NCBI RefSeq assembly: GCF_010435965.1
Contig: NZ_JAAGAA010000003.1
Span: 228,635 to 292,634 of the forward strand
Length of the DNA stretch: 64,000 nucleotides
From: Crenobacter caeni
Lineage (GTDB): Bacteria; Pseudomonadota; Gammaproteobacteria; Burkholderiales; Chromobacteriaceae
Reading direction: 5' to 3'
Shown here: piece by piece, positions 24,668 to 33,536 of the stretch
Position numbering within the stretch: position 1 is the first letter of the stretch
Layout: the number at the start of each line of letters is the position of its first letter
Position numbers and translations under genes: made by a program
Notes under the pieces: model-generated
Told to the model about the DNA's origin: nothing
Database searches by the model: none
The model's input: only the letters and a program-made list of their open reading frames with translations

Positions 24668-25623
24668 CTTTTTCCCGCATTCTCGGCACCGGCAGCTACC
24701 TGCCGTCCAAGGTGCTGACCAATGCGATGCTGGCGGAACAGGTGGAGACGTCCGACGAATGGATCGTCTCCCGCACCGGTATCCGCGAGCGTCGCGTCGC
24801 CGCACCCGACCAGAAAACCAGCGACCTCGCGCTCGAAGCGGCCCGCGCCGCGCTTGACAACGCCGGGGTCGAAGCCGGCGAGATCGATCTGATCATCGTC
24901 GCTACCACCACACCTGACATGGTGTTCCCAAGCACCGCCTGCCTGCTGCAGGAGAAGCTCGGCGTGCACGGCTGCCCGGCGTTCGACGTGCAGGCGGTGT
25001 GCGCGGGCTTCATGTACGGCCTCGTCACCGCCGACGCGTATATCCGCAGCGGCATGGCGAAGAAGGCGTTGATCGTCGGTGCCGAGGTGCTCACCCGCAT
25101 CCTCGACTGGGACGACCGGCGCACCTGCGTGCTGTTCGGCGACGGCGCCGGCGCGGTGGTGCTCGGCGCGTCCGACACCCCGGGCATCCGCCACGCCAAG
25201 CTCGCCGCCGACGGCCGCTACAAGGACATCCTGAACACGCCGGCGCAGATTTCCGGCGGCAAGATCCAGGGCATTCCCTACCTGTTCATGGACGGCCCGG
25301 CCGTGTTCAAGTTCGCCGTGAAGGCGCTGGCCGACATCGCCACCCAGACGCTGGCCGAAGCCGGCGTCGACAAGGGCGAGGTCGACTGGCTGGTGCCGCA
25401 CCAGGCCAACCTGCGCATCATCGAGTCGACCGCCAAGCACCTGAAGCTGCCGATGGAAAGGGTGATCGTTACCCTGCCCGAGCAGGGCAACACCTCGGCC
25501 GCGTCAATCCCGCTCGCGCTCGACACCGCGGTGCGCGACGGGCGCATCCAGCGCGGCCAGACCGTGATGCTCGAGGGCATCGGCGGCGGTTTCGCGTGGG
25601 GCGCCGTGCTGCTGACTTTCTGA
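24664..25623 (+). CDS. fabH: 3-oxoacyl-ACP synthase III
   Basis: 319-aa condensing enzyme starting fatty-acid synthesis from acetyl-CoA and malonyl-ACP. Catalytic triad seen: cysteine in [12 protein letters not shown], histidine in PHQANLRI, asparagine in [11 protein letters not shown]. The ATG at 24664 overlaps the plsX stop by four bases; the longer open frame is shadow. Confidence 0.97.
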   Translation: MTFSRILGTGSYLPSKVLTNAMLAEQVETSDEWIVSRTGIRERRVAAPDQKTSDLALEAARAALDNAGVEAGEIDLIIVATTTPDMVFPSTACLLQEKLGVHGCPAFDVQAVCAGFMYGLVTADAYIRSGMAKKALIVGAEVLTRILDWDDRRTCVLFGDGAGAVVLGASDTPGIRHAKLAADGRYKDILNTPAQISGGKIQGIPYLFMDGPAVFKFAVKALADIATQTLAEAGVDKGEVDWLVPHQANLRIIESTAKHLKLPMERVIVTLPEQGNTSAASIPLALDTAVRDGRIQRGQTVMLEGIGGGFAWGAVLLTF

Positions 25624-25657
25624 AGCCTGCGACAGACTTTATCAAGGGGGTATAGCT

Positions 25658-26587
25658 GTGGCTTTTGCATTCGTGTTTCCCGGCCAGGGCTCGCAGAGCC
25701 TGGGCATGATGAACGGTTTCGACGGCCTGCCGGTCGTCCGCCACACCTTCGACGAGGCATCCGAGGCGCTGGGCACCGACCTGTGGGCGATGCTTGACGC
25801 GGAATCCGCCGACGCGATCAACGCGACCGTCAACACCCAGCCGATCATGCTGGCCGCCGGCGTCGCCACCTATCTTGCGTGGCAGGAACTGGGCGGCGTG
25901 CAGCCGGCCGCGGTCGCCGGCCATAGCCTGGGCGAGTACACCGCGCTGGTGTGCGCGGGGGCCTTGCCGTTCGCCGAGGCGGTCCGCCTGGTGCGCGTGC
26001 GTGCCGAGGCGATGCAGGACGCGGTGCCGGCCGGTGTCGGCGCGATGGCCGCGATCCTCGGCCTGTCCGACGAGGACATCCGCGCCGCGTGCATGGAGGC
26101 GGCCGCCGGCGAGGTGGTCGAGCCGGTCAACTTCAATTCGCCGGGCCAGGTGGTGATCGCCGGCAACAAGGCCGCGGTCGAACGCGCGATGGCGCTGTGC
26201 AAGGACAGGGGCGCCAAGCGCGCGCTGCCGCTGCCGGTGTCGGTGCCTTCGCACTGCGCACTGATGCGCCCGGCCGCTGACAAGCTCGCCGCCGCGCTGG
26301 ACGCCGTGCATATCAACCCGCCGGCCATCCCGGTGCTGCACAACGCCGACGTCGCCGCGTACAGCGATCCGGCCGCGATCCGCGACGCGCTGACCCGCCA
26401 GCTCTTCAGCCCGGTGCGCTGGACCGAGACGGTGCAGAAGCTCGCCGCCGACGGCCTGCCGCTGATGGCCGAGTGCGGCCCGGGCAAGGTGCTCGCGGGT
26501 CTTGGCAAGCGCATCGACGCGTCGGTGCGCTGCCTCGCGCTGACCGACCGTGCCGCGCTGGAAGCCGCGCGCGCCGAACTCGTCTGA
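25658..26587 (+). CDS. fabD: Malonyl-CoA:ACP transacylase
   Basis: 309-aa enzyme loading malonate onto ACP. Seen: FVFPGQGSQSLGMM, active-site serine in AGHSLGEYTALV, histidine in VPSHCALM. GTG start at 25658, with GGGGG nine bases upstream; homologues begin MAFAFVFPGQGSQ. Confidence 0.97.
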   Translation: MAFAFVFPGQGSQSLGMMNGFDGLPVVRHTFDEASEALGTDLWAMLDAESADAINATVNTQPIMLAAGVATYLAWQELGGVQPAAVAGHSLGEYTALVCAGALPFAEAVRLVRVRAEAMQDAVPAGVGAMAAILGLSDEDIRAACMEAAAGEVVEPVNFNSPGQVVIAGNKAAVERAMALCKDRGAKRALPLPVSVPSHCALMRPAADKLAAALDAVHINPPAIPVLHNADVAAYSDPAAIRDALTRQLFSPVRWTETVQKLAADGLPLMAECGPGKVLAGLGKRIDASVRCLALTDRAALEAARAELV

Positions 26588-26604
26588 TTCGACAGGAGAG
26601 AGAC

Positions 26605-27342
26605 ATGAGCTTGCAAGGCAAGATTGCGCTGGTGACCGGCGCTTCGCGCGGCATCGGCGCCGCCATCGCCGACACGCTGGCGCGCGAGGGCGCGACGGTG
26701 ATCGGCACCGCGACCAGCGAAGCTGGCGCGGTCGCGATCAGCGAGCGCCTGGCGCCGCTGGGCGGCTTCGGCATGGAGCTGAACGTCACCGCCGACAACG
26801 CGATCGAGAACCTGATCGAAGCGATCGAGAAGCAGCACGGCCCGGTCGCCATCCTCGTCAACAACGCGGGCATCACCCGCGACGGCCTGTTGATGCGGAT
26901 GAAGGACGAGGACTGGGACGCGATCATGGACACCAACCTCAGGTCGGTGTTCAAGGCGTCCAAGGCGGTGCTGCGCGGCATGATGAAGGCGCGCGCCGGC
27001 CGCATCGTCAACATCGCGTCGGTGGTCGGCGTGATGGGGAACGCGGGCCAGGCCAACTACGCGGCCGCCAAGGCGGGCATCATCGGCTTTACCAAGTCAA
27101 TGGCGCGCGAGGTCGGCAGCCGCGGCATCACCGTCAACTGCGTGGCGCCGGGCTTTATCGACACCGACATGACGCGTGCGCTGCCCGAGGCGCAGCGCGA
27201 CGCGCTGGTCGGCCAGATCGCGCTGGGCCGCCTGGGCGCGGCGCAGGATATCGCCGACGCGGTCGCCTTCCTGGCGTCCGACAAGGCGGCGTATATTACC
27301 GGCCAGACCCTGAACGTCAACGGTGGTATGCTCATGCCCTAA
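26605..27342 (+). CDS. fabG: 3-oxoacyl-ACP reductase
   Basis: 245-aa NADPH-dependent short-chain reductase. Seen: VTGASRGIGAAIAD for the cofactor, NNAGITRD, serine in NIASVVG, and the Y-X3-K pair in ANYAAAKAG. ATG at 26605 with AGGAGAG upstream; 17 bases after fabD. Confidence 0.97.
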   Translation: MSLQGKIALVTGASRGIGAAIADTLAREGATVIGTATSEAGAVAISERLAPLGGFGMELNVTADNAIENLIEAIEKQHGPVAILVNNAGITRDGLLMRMKDEDWDAIMDTNLRSVFKASKAVLRGMMKARAGRIVNIASVVGVMGNAGQANYAAAKAGIIGFTKSMAREVGSRGITVNCVAPGFIDTDMTRALPEAQRDALVGQIALGRLGAAQDIADAVAFLASDKAAYITGQTLNVNGGMLMP

Positions 27343-27372
27343 TGCCGTTGTCACGGCCGGCAAAATTTTTAG

Positions 27373-27402
27373 TTGGGCTACTCTAATTTTTTTTTGTAGA
27401 AT
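27373..27402 (+). promoter_or_regulatory. acpP promoter with a T9 tract in its spacer
   Basis: TTGGGC (27373-27378), 18-base spacer, TAGAAT (27397-27402). Nine consecutive T residues (27387-27395) lie within the spacer next to the -10. The acpP start is 44 bases downstream. Confidence 0.65.
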
Positions 27403-27446
27403 GCTCGGGTTTGGTTATCCCGAAACAGAAAGGCGAAGGGTTACAA

Positions 27447-27686
27447 ATGGAAAATATCGAAGCGCGCGTCAAGAAGATCGTCGCTGAGCAACTGGGCGTG
27501 AACGAAGCCGAAGTGAAGACCGAGTCTTCCTTCGTCGACGACCTGGGCGCTGACTCCCTTGACACCGTGGAACTGGTGATGGCCCTCGAAGAAGAATTCG
27601 AGTGCGAGATTCCGGACGAAGATGCCGAGAAGATCACCACCGTTCAGCAGGCGATCGACTACGTCAACGCCCACCTGAACAAGTAA
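27447..27686 (+). CDS. acpP: Acyl carrier protein
   Basis: 79-aa acidic carrier of growing acyl chains. The phosphopantetheine serine is in [11 protein letters not shown] (about residue 37). Lower GC and highly biased codons fit very strong expression. ATG at 27447 with GAAGGG nine bases upstream; its own promoter lies 44 bases before it. Confidence 0.99.
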   Translation: MENIEARVKKIVAEQLGVNEAEVKTESSFVDDLGADSLDTVELVMALEEEFECEIPDEDAEKITTVQQAIDYVNAHLNK

Positions 27687-27708
27687 TCCCCGCTTCCCGG
27701 ATTACCGA

Positions 27709-27750
27709 GGCCTCTGCCGGTGCGGCTTGTCCGTGTCGCAGAGGTCTTTC
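27709..27750 (+). terminator. Possible partial terminator between acpP and fabF
   Basis: Stem GGCCTCTGC/GCAGAGGTC (27709-27717, 27738-27746, one G-U pair), 20-base loop, then TTTCAGTTT. The weak tail suggests leaky termination, which would let acpP be made in excess over fabF. Confidence 0.45.
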
Positions 27751-27840
27751 AGTTTCTGCCGTCCAAACGCGTGTTTGACCGCCGGGCGGCAACACGGCCG
27801 CGCGCTGAGCGGCCCTTCCTTCAGAATCATGGAGACACCT

Positions 27841-29082
27841 GTGTCAAAACGCAGAGTCGTAGTCACCGGCCTCGGGCATGTCGCCCCGGTCGGCAACGAT
27901 GTCGCCAGCGGCTGGGCCAATCTCCTGGCCGGCAAGAGCGGCATCTCCCGCATCACCCGTTTCGACGCGTCCGACCTCGCCTGCCAGATCGCCGGCGAAG
28001 TCCGCGATTTCGACGTGACGCAGTTCATCCCGGCCAAGGAAGCGCGCCGGATGGACAGCTTCATCCACTACGGCGTCGTCGCCGCCTTGCAGGCGATCGC
28101 CGACGCGGGACTTGACGACGTCGCCGGCCTCGACAAGACGCGGGTCGGCGTCAACATCGGTTCCGGCATCGGCGGCCTGCCGCTGATCGAGGACACCGGC
28201 GTCGCGCTGCAGGAAGGCGGCCCGCGCAAGATCGGCCCGTTCTTCATCCCGGGTTCGCTGATCAACATGATCGCCGGCCACGTGTCGATCATGAAGGGTT
28301 ACCAGGGGCCGAGCTACGGCATCGTCTCCGCGTGCACCACCGGCGCGCACTGCATCGGCGACGCCGCGCGGGTGATCCAGTACGGTGACGCCGACGTGAT
28401 GGTTGCCGGCGGCGCCGAATGCGCGATCGCCCGACTGGGCATCGGCGGCTTCGCCGCGATGAAGGCGCTATCGACCCGCAACGACGACCCGGCGACCGCC
28501 TCGCGGCCGTGGGACAAGGGCCGCGACGGCTTCGTGATGGGCGAGGGCGCCGGCGTGCTGGTGCTCGAGGAATACGAACACGCCGTCAAGCGCGGCGCGA
28601 CCATCTACGCGGAACTCGCCGGTTTCGGCATGAGCTCGGACGCGCACCACATCACCGCGCCAAACGCCGAGGGCCCGGCCCGCGGCGTGGCCAACGCGCT
28701 GCGCGACGCGCGCATCAACGCGGACGAAGTGGACTACGTCAACGCGCACGGCACGTCGACCCCGCTGGGCGACGCCAACGAGACCAACGCGCTGAAGATC
28801 GCCTTCGGCGAGCACGCCAGGAAACTGGTGGTCAACTCGACCAAGTCGATGACCGGCCACCTGCTGGGCGGCGCCGGCGGCGTCGAGGCGCTGTATTCGG
28901 TGCTGGCGATTCACCACCAGGTATCGCCGCCGACCATCAACCTGTTCGAGCAGGACATCGAAGGCGGTTGCGACCTCGACTACGTCGCCAACACCGCGCG
29001 CGAGATGAAGATCGACGTCGCGATCTCCAACTCCTTCGGCTTCGGCGGCACCAACGGTACGCTGGTGTTCCGCAAGATCTGA
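27841..29082 (+). CDS. fabF: 3-oxoacyl-ACP synthase II
   Basis: 413-aa elongating condensing enzyme. Catalytic residues seen: cysteine in [11 protein letters not shown], histidine in [13 protein letters not shown], histidine in [16 protein letters not shown] at 27841 is chosen: homologues begin [12 protein letters not shown] and GGAG lies seven bases upstream. An in-frame ATG at 27829 would include that ribosome site in the coding region. Confidence 0.96.
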   Translation: MSKRRVVVTGLGHVAPVGNDVASGWANLLAGKSGISRITRFDASDLACQIAGEVRDFDVTQFIPAKEARRMDSFIHYGVVAALQAIADAGLDDVAGLDKTRVGVNIGSGIGGLPLIEDTGVALQEGGPRKIGPFFIPGSLINMIAGHVSIMKGYQGPSYGIVSACTTGAHCIGDAARVIQYGDADVMVAGGAECAIARLGIGGFAAMKALSTRNDDPATASRPWDKGRDGFVMGEGAGVLVLEEYEHAVKRGATIYAELAGFGMSSDAHHITAPNAEGPARGVANALRDARINADEVDYVNAHGTSTPLGDANETNALKIAFGEHARKLVVNSTKSMTGHLLGGAGGVEALYSVLAIHHQVSPPTINLFEQDIEGGCDLDYVANTAREMKIDVAISNSFGFGGTNGTLVFRKI

Positions 29083-29093
29083 ACCGGCGAGGC

Positions 29094-29140
29094 TTGACGA
29101 CACAAACCGCTGCGATACACTCGCGGCGGTTTTCTTTTGT
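29094..29140 (+). promoter_or_regulatory. Overlapping fabF terminator and pabB promoter
   Basis: Promoter: TTGACG (29094-29099), 16 bases, TACACT (29116-29121). Terminator: an 11-base stem AAACCGCTGCG/CGCGGCGGTTT (29104-29114, 29122-29132, one G-U pair) whose loop ATACACT is the -10 box, followed by a T-rich tail TTTCTTTTG. The two elements share the same bases. Confidence 0.6.
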
Positions 29141-29156
29141 CCGGTTCCATGCCGCC

Positions 29157-30452
29157 ATGCCCGTCCACCTGCTGCCTGCCGCGCCCGACCTGATCGCGCT
29201 GCAGGCGTCCGACCCCGCCCGTTTTCCCGCCTTGTTGCAGTCATCCGCCGATGCGGGTTGGGACCTCCTGTTCGCCCTGCCTGAAGAGCGCCGAGTCTAC
29301 GGTGCGCCCGATGGTGCTGCCTTCGTCAGCGACCTGCGCGCGCTTTCGTGCACGGGGCCGGCACCGGAGGCTGGCCTGCCGTTCGGCGGCGGCTGGGTCG
29401 CCTACCTGGGTTATGAGCTGCTGACCGAGTTCGAGCCCAAGGTCGCGCCGGCGCTGCCCGACGACTTCCCGCTGGGGGCGCTTATGCGGGTGCCGGCGGC
29501 CATCGAGGTAAACCGCGCCAGCGGCGAGGCGTGGCTGTTCGCCGAGACCGACGCGCAACTGGACGCGCTCGCCGAGTTGCTGGCTACGGGCGGCGCGTTC
29601 GACGCGCGGCCGGTGACGCTTCAGGCCCTACTCGAAGACGAGCCGAGCCGTTACACCGACGCGGTGGTGCGTATCAAGGACTACATCCGTGAAGGCGACG
29701 TGTTCCAGGTCAATATCTCGCGCGGCTGGCGGGCGGAACTGGCGGGCGACGTACGCCCGTCCGACGTGTTTGCCGCGCTGCGCCGCGCCAACCCGGCGCC
29801 TTTTTCGGCGCTGATGGACCTGGGCGACGCGCAGATCGTCAGCTCGTCGCCCGAGCGCCTAGTAGAAGTACGCGACGGCTGGATCAACACCCGCCCGATC
29901 GCCGGCACCCACCCGCGCGCCGCCGACGCGGCGGAGGACGCCGCGCTGAAGGCGCGGCTGATCGCGAGCACCAAGGAGCGCGCCGAGCACGTGATGCTGG
30001 TCGACCTCGAACGCAACGACCTGGGCCGCGTCTGCGAGCCGGGGACGGTCGAGGTGAGCGAACTGATGGCGGTGGCGAGCTACGCCTACGTCCACCATAT
30101 CGAGTCGACCGTGCGCGGACGGCTGCGCGCGGGCGTCCACCCGGCCGACGTGCTGCGCGCGCTGTTCCCCGGCGGCACCATCACCGGCTGCCCCAAGGTG
30201 CGTACCATGCAGATCATCCGCGAGCTCGAGCGTGACGCGCGGCGTGCGTACACCGGCAGCCTCGGCTACATAAACCGGGACGGCACCATGGACTTCAACA
30301 TTCTGATCCGCACCATCATGCAGCAGGGGCAGACGCTGCGCTTCCGGGCGGGCGGCGGCATCGTCGCCGACTCCGACCCGGCGCGCGAACTGGAGGAGAC
30401 CCGCCACAAGGCGCGCGGCCTGCTGCGCGCGCTGGGTGTGGCGCTCGCCTGA
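29157..30452 (+). CDS. pabB: Aminodeoxychorismate synthase component I
   Basis: 431-aa chorismate-using enzyme of folate synthesis; with a glutamine amidotransferase (PabA, not in this window) it makes 4-amino-4-deoxychorismate. Seen: GDVFQVNISRGW, FSALMDLGDAQIVSSSPE, TKERAEHVMLVDLERNDLGR, and FPGGTITGCPKVR. The position usually PIKGT in E. coli PabB reads PIAGT here, so the lysine that forms a covalent intermediate is missing, as in anthranilate synthase TrpE. PabB is preferred over TrpE because pabC follows with a one-base overlap and length is short. Confidence 0.88.
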   Translation: MPVHLLPAAPDLIALQASDPARFPALLQSSADAGWDLLFALPEERRVYGAPDGAAFVSDLRALSCTGPAPEAGLPFGGGWVAYLGYELLTEFEPKVAPALPDDFPLGALMRVPAAIEVNRASGEAWLFAETDAQLDALAELLATGGAFDARPVTLQALLEDEPSRYTDAVVRIKDYIREGDVFQVNISRGWRAELAGDVRPSDVFAALRRANPAPFSALMDLGDAQIVSSSPERLVEVRDGWINTRPIAGTHPRAADAAEDAALKARLIASTKERAEHVMLVDLERNDLGRVCEPGTVEVSELMAVASYAYVHHIESTVRGRLRAGVHPADVLRALFPGGTITGCPKVRTMQIIRELERDARRAYTGSLGYINRDGTMDFNILIRTIMQQGQTLRFRAGGGIVADSDPARELEETRHKARGLLRALGVALA

Positions 30453-31261
30453 TGGCGGTGCGTGTCAACGGCCGCGCGGCCGACACGATAGCCGTCGCCG
30501 ACCGCGGCCTTGCCTACGGCGACGGCATCTTCCGTACCGTCGAGCTTCTGGACGGCGTGCCGCGCTTGTGGCGCTGGCACTGGCAGCGCTTCGCGGCCGA
30601 CTGTGCACAGCTTGCGCTGCCATTGCCGGACGAAGGCCTGATGCTGGCCGAACTTGCGCACGCGGCGGAGGGCTTGCCGCGCGCGGTGGCCAAGCTCACG
30701 CTGACCCGCGGCGTAGGCGCGCGCGGCTACGCGATGGCTCTGGATGTCACGCCGACGCTGGTCGTCACCGCGTCGCCGTGGGCTGGCTACCCGGCGGAAC
30801 TCGCCGCCGACGGGGTGCGCGCGCGCTGGTGTGCGCTCAGGCTCGCGCGCCAGCCACGCTTGGCCGGCGCCAAGCACCTGAACCGGCTGGAGAACGTGTT
30901 CGCACGCTCGGAGTGGTCCGACCCCGACATCCGCGAGGGGTTGCTGCTCGACAGCGAAGGCTGGGTGGTCGAGGGGACGATGATGAACCTGGTGCTGGTG
31001 TCGGGGGGGCGGGTGCTGACGCCCGTGCTCGATGCATGCGGGGTCAGCGGCGCGCTGCGCGCGTGGCTCGCCGACTGGCTACCGACGCAGGGCCTCGTGC
31101 TGGAGGAGGTGCGGCTGAGTCCCGACGATGTGCTGGCCGCGGACGAGGTATGGCTCGTCAACTCGCTGGCCGGCGTGTGGCCGGTCGTCCGCCTCGACGA
31201 GCGGTGCTGGCAGGCCTTCCCGTTGGCCCGCCGTGCGCAGGCGGCGCTTGCCTCAGCCTGA
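30452..31261 (+). CDS. pabC: Aminodeoxychorismate lyase
   Basis: 269-aa fold-type IV PLP enzyme releasing pyruvate from aminodeoxychorismate to give p-aminobenzoate. Seen: VADRGLAYGDGIFRTVE, the PLP lysine in GAKHLNRLENVFA, and DSEGWVVEGTMMNL. Start overlaps the pabB stop by one base (TGATG). Its end overlaps the convergent DUF4936 gene by nine bases. Confidence 0.95.
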   Translation: MAVRVNGRAADTIAVADRGLAYGDGIFRTVELLDGVPRLWRWHWQRFAADCAQLALPLPDEGLMLAELAHAAEGLPRAVAKLTLTRGVGARGYAMALDVTPTLVVTASPWAGYPAELAADGVRARWCALRLARQPRLAGAKHLNRLENVFARSEWSDPDIREGLLLDSEGWVVEGTMMNLVLVSGGRVLTPVLDACGVSGALRAWLADWLPTQGLVLEEVRLSPDDVLAADEVWLVNSLAGVWPVVRLDERCWQAFPLARRAQAALASA

Positions 31262-31567
31262 GCCGGGGTAGGGCGCGAACCACTCGTGGTGGCGCGCGCC
31301 CAGCCGCCCGGCAAGCTTGGCTTCCTCCAATGCCTCGGCCAGCGCAGCGTCGAACGCGCGCGGGTCGGAGAGTCCCTCGTAGACTTCCATCCAGGTTTCG
31401 CCCTTGGCATCGTGCCTCGCGAGCAATTGCACGCGCACGCTGTGTTGCTTGGCGAGCACAGCCTGCAGCGCGCGCACCTCGTGCGCCAGCGCGGTCGATG
31501 GCACCGGCGGCCGGTAGTACACGTACAGGCTCGCCTTGCTGTCTTGCTCCAGTAATTCGCTTATCAT
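31253..31567 (-). CDS. DUF4936 family protein
   Basis: 104-aa small protein of a family found in Betaproteobacteria; function unknown. Seen: SLYVYYRPPVPS near the start, a helix with LQAVLAKQHSVRVQLLAR, and ETWMEVYEGLSDP in the middle. No signal peptide. It is divergent from tyrA, whose GTG is 52 bases away. Confidence 0.8.
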   Translation of the reverse strand: MISELLEQDSKASLYVYYRPPVPSTALAHEVRALQAVLAKQHSVRVQLLARHDAKGETWMEVYEGLSDPRAFDAALAEALEEAKLAGRLGARHHEWFAPYPGSG

Positions 31568-31619
31568 GTTGCCTCGTGCCGGCCGGATGGGCCGGGTTCA
31601 GGGTAAGGGGAGGGTGGCA

Positions 31620-32504
31620 GTGCAGGCAAGCATCGACACGCTGGTGGTGGTCGGCGTCGGGCTGATCGGCGGATCGTTTGCGCTGGCGTTGCGGCGCGCC
31701 GGCCGCGTGCGCCACGTGATCGGTGTCGGCCGCTCGCTCGCCAACATGCAGCGCGCGCTCGAACTGGGGGTGGTCGACGAGGTCAGCACCGAGCTGGGGG
31801 CCGCCTGTGCGCGGGCGGATATGGTGCTGCTTGCAACGCCGGTCGGGCAGATGGGTGCCTTGTTCGGCGCGATGGCGCCTAAGCTTCCCGCACATACCAT
31901 CGTCACCGACGCGGGCAGCACCAAGGGCGACGTCGCGCTGTTGATGCGCGAGCACCTGCCTGAGCATCTGGCGCGTTGCGTGCCGGCGCACCCGATCGCC
32001 GGTTCCGACCTCTCCGGCGCCGCCGCCGCGCAGTTCGGCCTGTACGAAGGGCGGCGCGTGGTGCTCACCCCCTTGCCGGAATCCGACGACGACGCGGTGG
32101 CTACGGTGCGCGCGCTGTGGCAGGCCTGCGGCGCCGACGTACACGAGATGGCCGCGCACGAGCACGACAGCGTGTTCGCCAGCGTGAGCCACTTGCCGCA
32201 CCTGTTGGCGTTCGCGTATGTGGAGAGGATTGTTGCGCGGGCGGACGCCGAGCGCCGCTTCGACTTCGCGGCGACCGGCTTTCGCGACTTCACCCGCATC
32301 GCGGGCTCGCACCCGGAGATGTGGCGCGACATCGCGCTGGCCAACCGCGACGCCCTGCTCGGTGAACTCGACGACTACATGGCTGGGCTCAACCGCTTGC
32401 GCAGCCAGTTGGCCGAGGCCGACGGCGAGGCGATGCAGCACACCTTCGAGCGGGCGCGCGACGCGCGCAACCGCTGGTACCAGCGTTTCTTGCGCGGCCA
32501 GTAG
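31620..32504 (+). CDS. tyrA: Prephenate dehydrogenase
   Basis: 294-aa NAD-dependent enzyme of tyrosine synthesis. Seen: nucleotide fold VVVGVGLIGGSFALALRRAG, DAGSTKGDVA, active-site HPIAGSDLSGAAAAQ, and SHLPHLLAFAYVE. GTG at 31620 is chosen because GGGGAGG lies seven bases upstream. No fused chorismate mutase domain. Ends directly against convergent cytochrome b561. Confidence 0.95.
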   Translation: MQASIDTLVVVGVGLIGGSFALALRRAGRVRHVIGVGRSLANMQRALELGVVDEVSTELGAACARADMVLLATPVGQMGALFGAMAPKLPAHTIVTDAGSTKGDVALLMREHLPEHLARCVPAHPIAGSDLSGAAAAQFGLYEGRRVVLTPLPESDDDAVATVRALWQACGADVHEMAAHEHDSVFASVSHLPHLLAFAYVERIVARADAERRFDFAATGFRDFTRIAGSHPEMWRDIALANRDALLGELDDYMAGLNRLRSQLAEADGEAMQHTFERARDARNRWYQRFLRGQ

Positions 32505-33056
32505 TCAGTCGGGCCGTTCGCGCCCGGCCATGCGGGTCAGCGTGTCGTCGTGCAACCGCCAGTGGTGCCACAGCGCAGCGGCGATATGCAGCACGGCCAG
32601 CCAGAACACGGTGCCACCCAGCGTGCCGTGAATTTCCTTCAGCTTGTGCGACAGCGCGTCGTCGACGCCAAAGAGTTGCGGCAGCGACAGGCCGAAGAAG
32701 TGCACGGTCGCGTCGCCCGCCTGCAGCGACCACAGCCCGAACAGCGGTGTGATCAGCAACAGCGCGTACAGCGTCCAGTGGGTGACGTGCGCGAGCAGCA
32801 TGTCGAGCTTCTTGGGCGGCGGGCTGGTTTCGGGTAGGCGGCTGCCTAGCCGCCACACGAGCCGCGGCACGGTCAGCAGGAAGACCAGAATGCCGAAGCT
32901 GATGTGCCACTGCCAGATCTCGACGCGCGCCTCGGATTGCTTGTCGAAGAGTTCGCGCACCTGCGTCATCGCGAGGACGACCAAGAGGGCGGCGAAAGTC
33001 AGCCAGTGAAAGGCGCGGGCGACGGTCCCGTAGCTGCGGCGGCTATTGAAGAGCAT
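32505..33056 (-). CDS. Cytochrome b561 family protein
   Basis: 183-aa inner-membrane di-haem cytochrome with four membrane segments (about 17-35, 50-68, 88-105 and 143-162). Candidate haem histidines lie in FHWLTFAALL, WQWHISFGILV, THWTLYALLL and LHIAAALWHHW. Family members such as CybB move electrons from quinol, for example to superoxide. ATG at 33056 has AGGAA ten bases upstream. Its stop is adjacent to the tyrA stop with no gap. Confidence 0.9.
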   Translation of the reverse strand: MLFNSRRSYGTVARAFHWLTFAALLVVLAMTQVRELFDKQSEARVEIWQWHISFGILVFLLTVPRLVWRLGSRLPETSPPPKKLDMLLAHVTHWTLYALLLITPLFGLWSLQAGDATVHFFGLSLPQLFGVDDALSHKLKEIHGTLGGTVFWLAVLHIAAALWHHWRLHDDTLTRMAGRERPD

Positions 33057-33119
33057 GGCGTGCTTTCCTGTTTTATCCAATTAGCCTTACCAGTAAAGCA
33101 GCCCGCCCACCGTTTCGTT

Positions 33120-33536
33120 TCAGCTTTTTGCGAGGCTGGCACGGATCACGCCGGCCTTGTCGGCCTCCTGCCAGTGTGCCGGTTTGACGAGCTTGCCCTG
33201 CGCGTTGCGTCCTGCTGCGCACTTGGCGAGGTTGGCCGCGTGGATCGCGTCGAACATCGCCTCCAGCGGCAGCCCCTGCGCGATCAGCAGGCCGGAGACG
33301 ACGTTGAGCACGTCGACGCCTTCCGCGCACAGCCCGGCTTGCGCCTGCAAGAGCGCGTCGGCGTCGCGGGTATCGACCCCGCGGTACGCGGCGAGCGCTC
33401 GGGAAAACTCGCCAAGCTCCTCGGCGAGCATGGCCTCCCATTGCGCGAGTGCCGCTGGGTCGTGCAGAGGGTGCGCCGGGATCGGGTCGCCCGCCTCGCG
33501 CATCAGGGCGCGCCGCTTGCCGAAGAAGTCGCTCAT
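33120..33536 (-). CDS. MazG-like all-alpha NTP pyrophosphatase family protein
   Basis: 138-aa protein with the metal-binding pattern of all-alpha NTP pyrophosphatases: [12 protein letters not shown] and, after a gap, [17 protein letters not shown]. Likely cytoplasmic and helical. Substrate unknown; related sequences are labelled phosphoribosyl-ATP pyrophosphatase-like. Start overlaps the aroA stop (ATGA), so it is translated with aroA. Confidence 0.75.
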   Translation of the reverse strand: MSDFFGKRRALMREAGDPIPAHPLHDPAALAQWEAMLAEELGEFSRALAAYRGVDTRDADALLQAQAGLCAEGVDVLNVVSGLLIAQGLPLEAMFDAIHAANLAKCAAGRNAQGKLVKPAHWQEADKAGVIRASLAKS

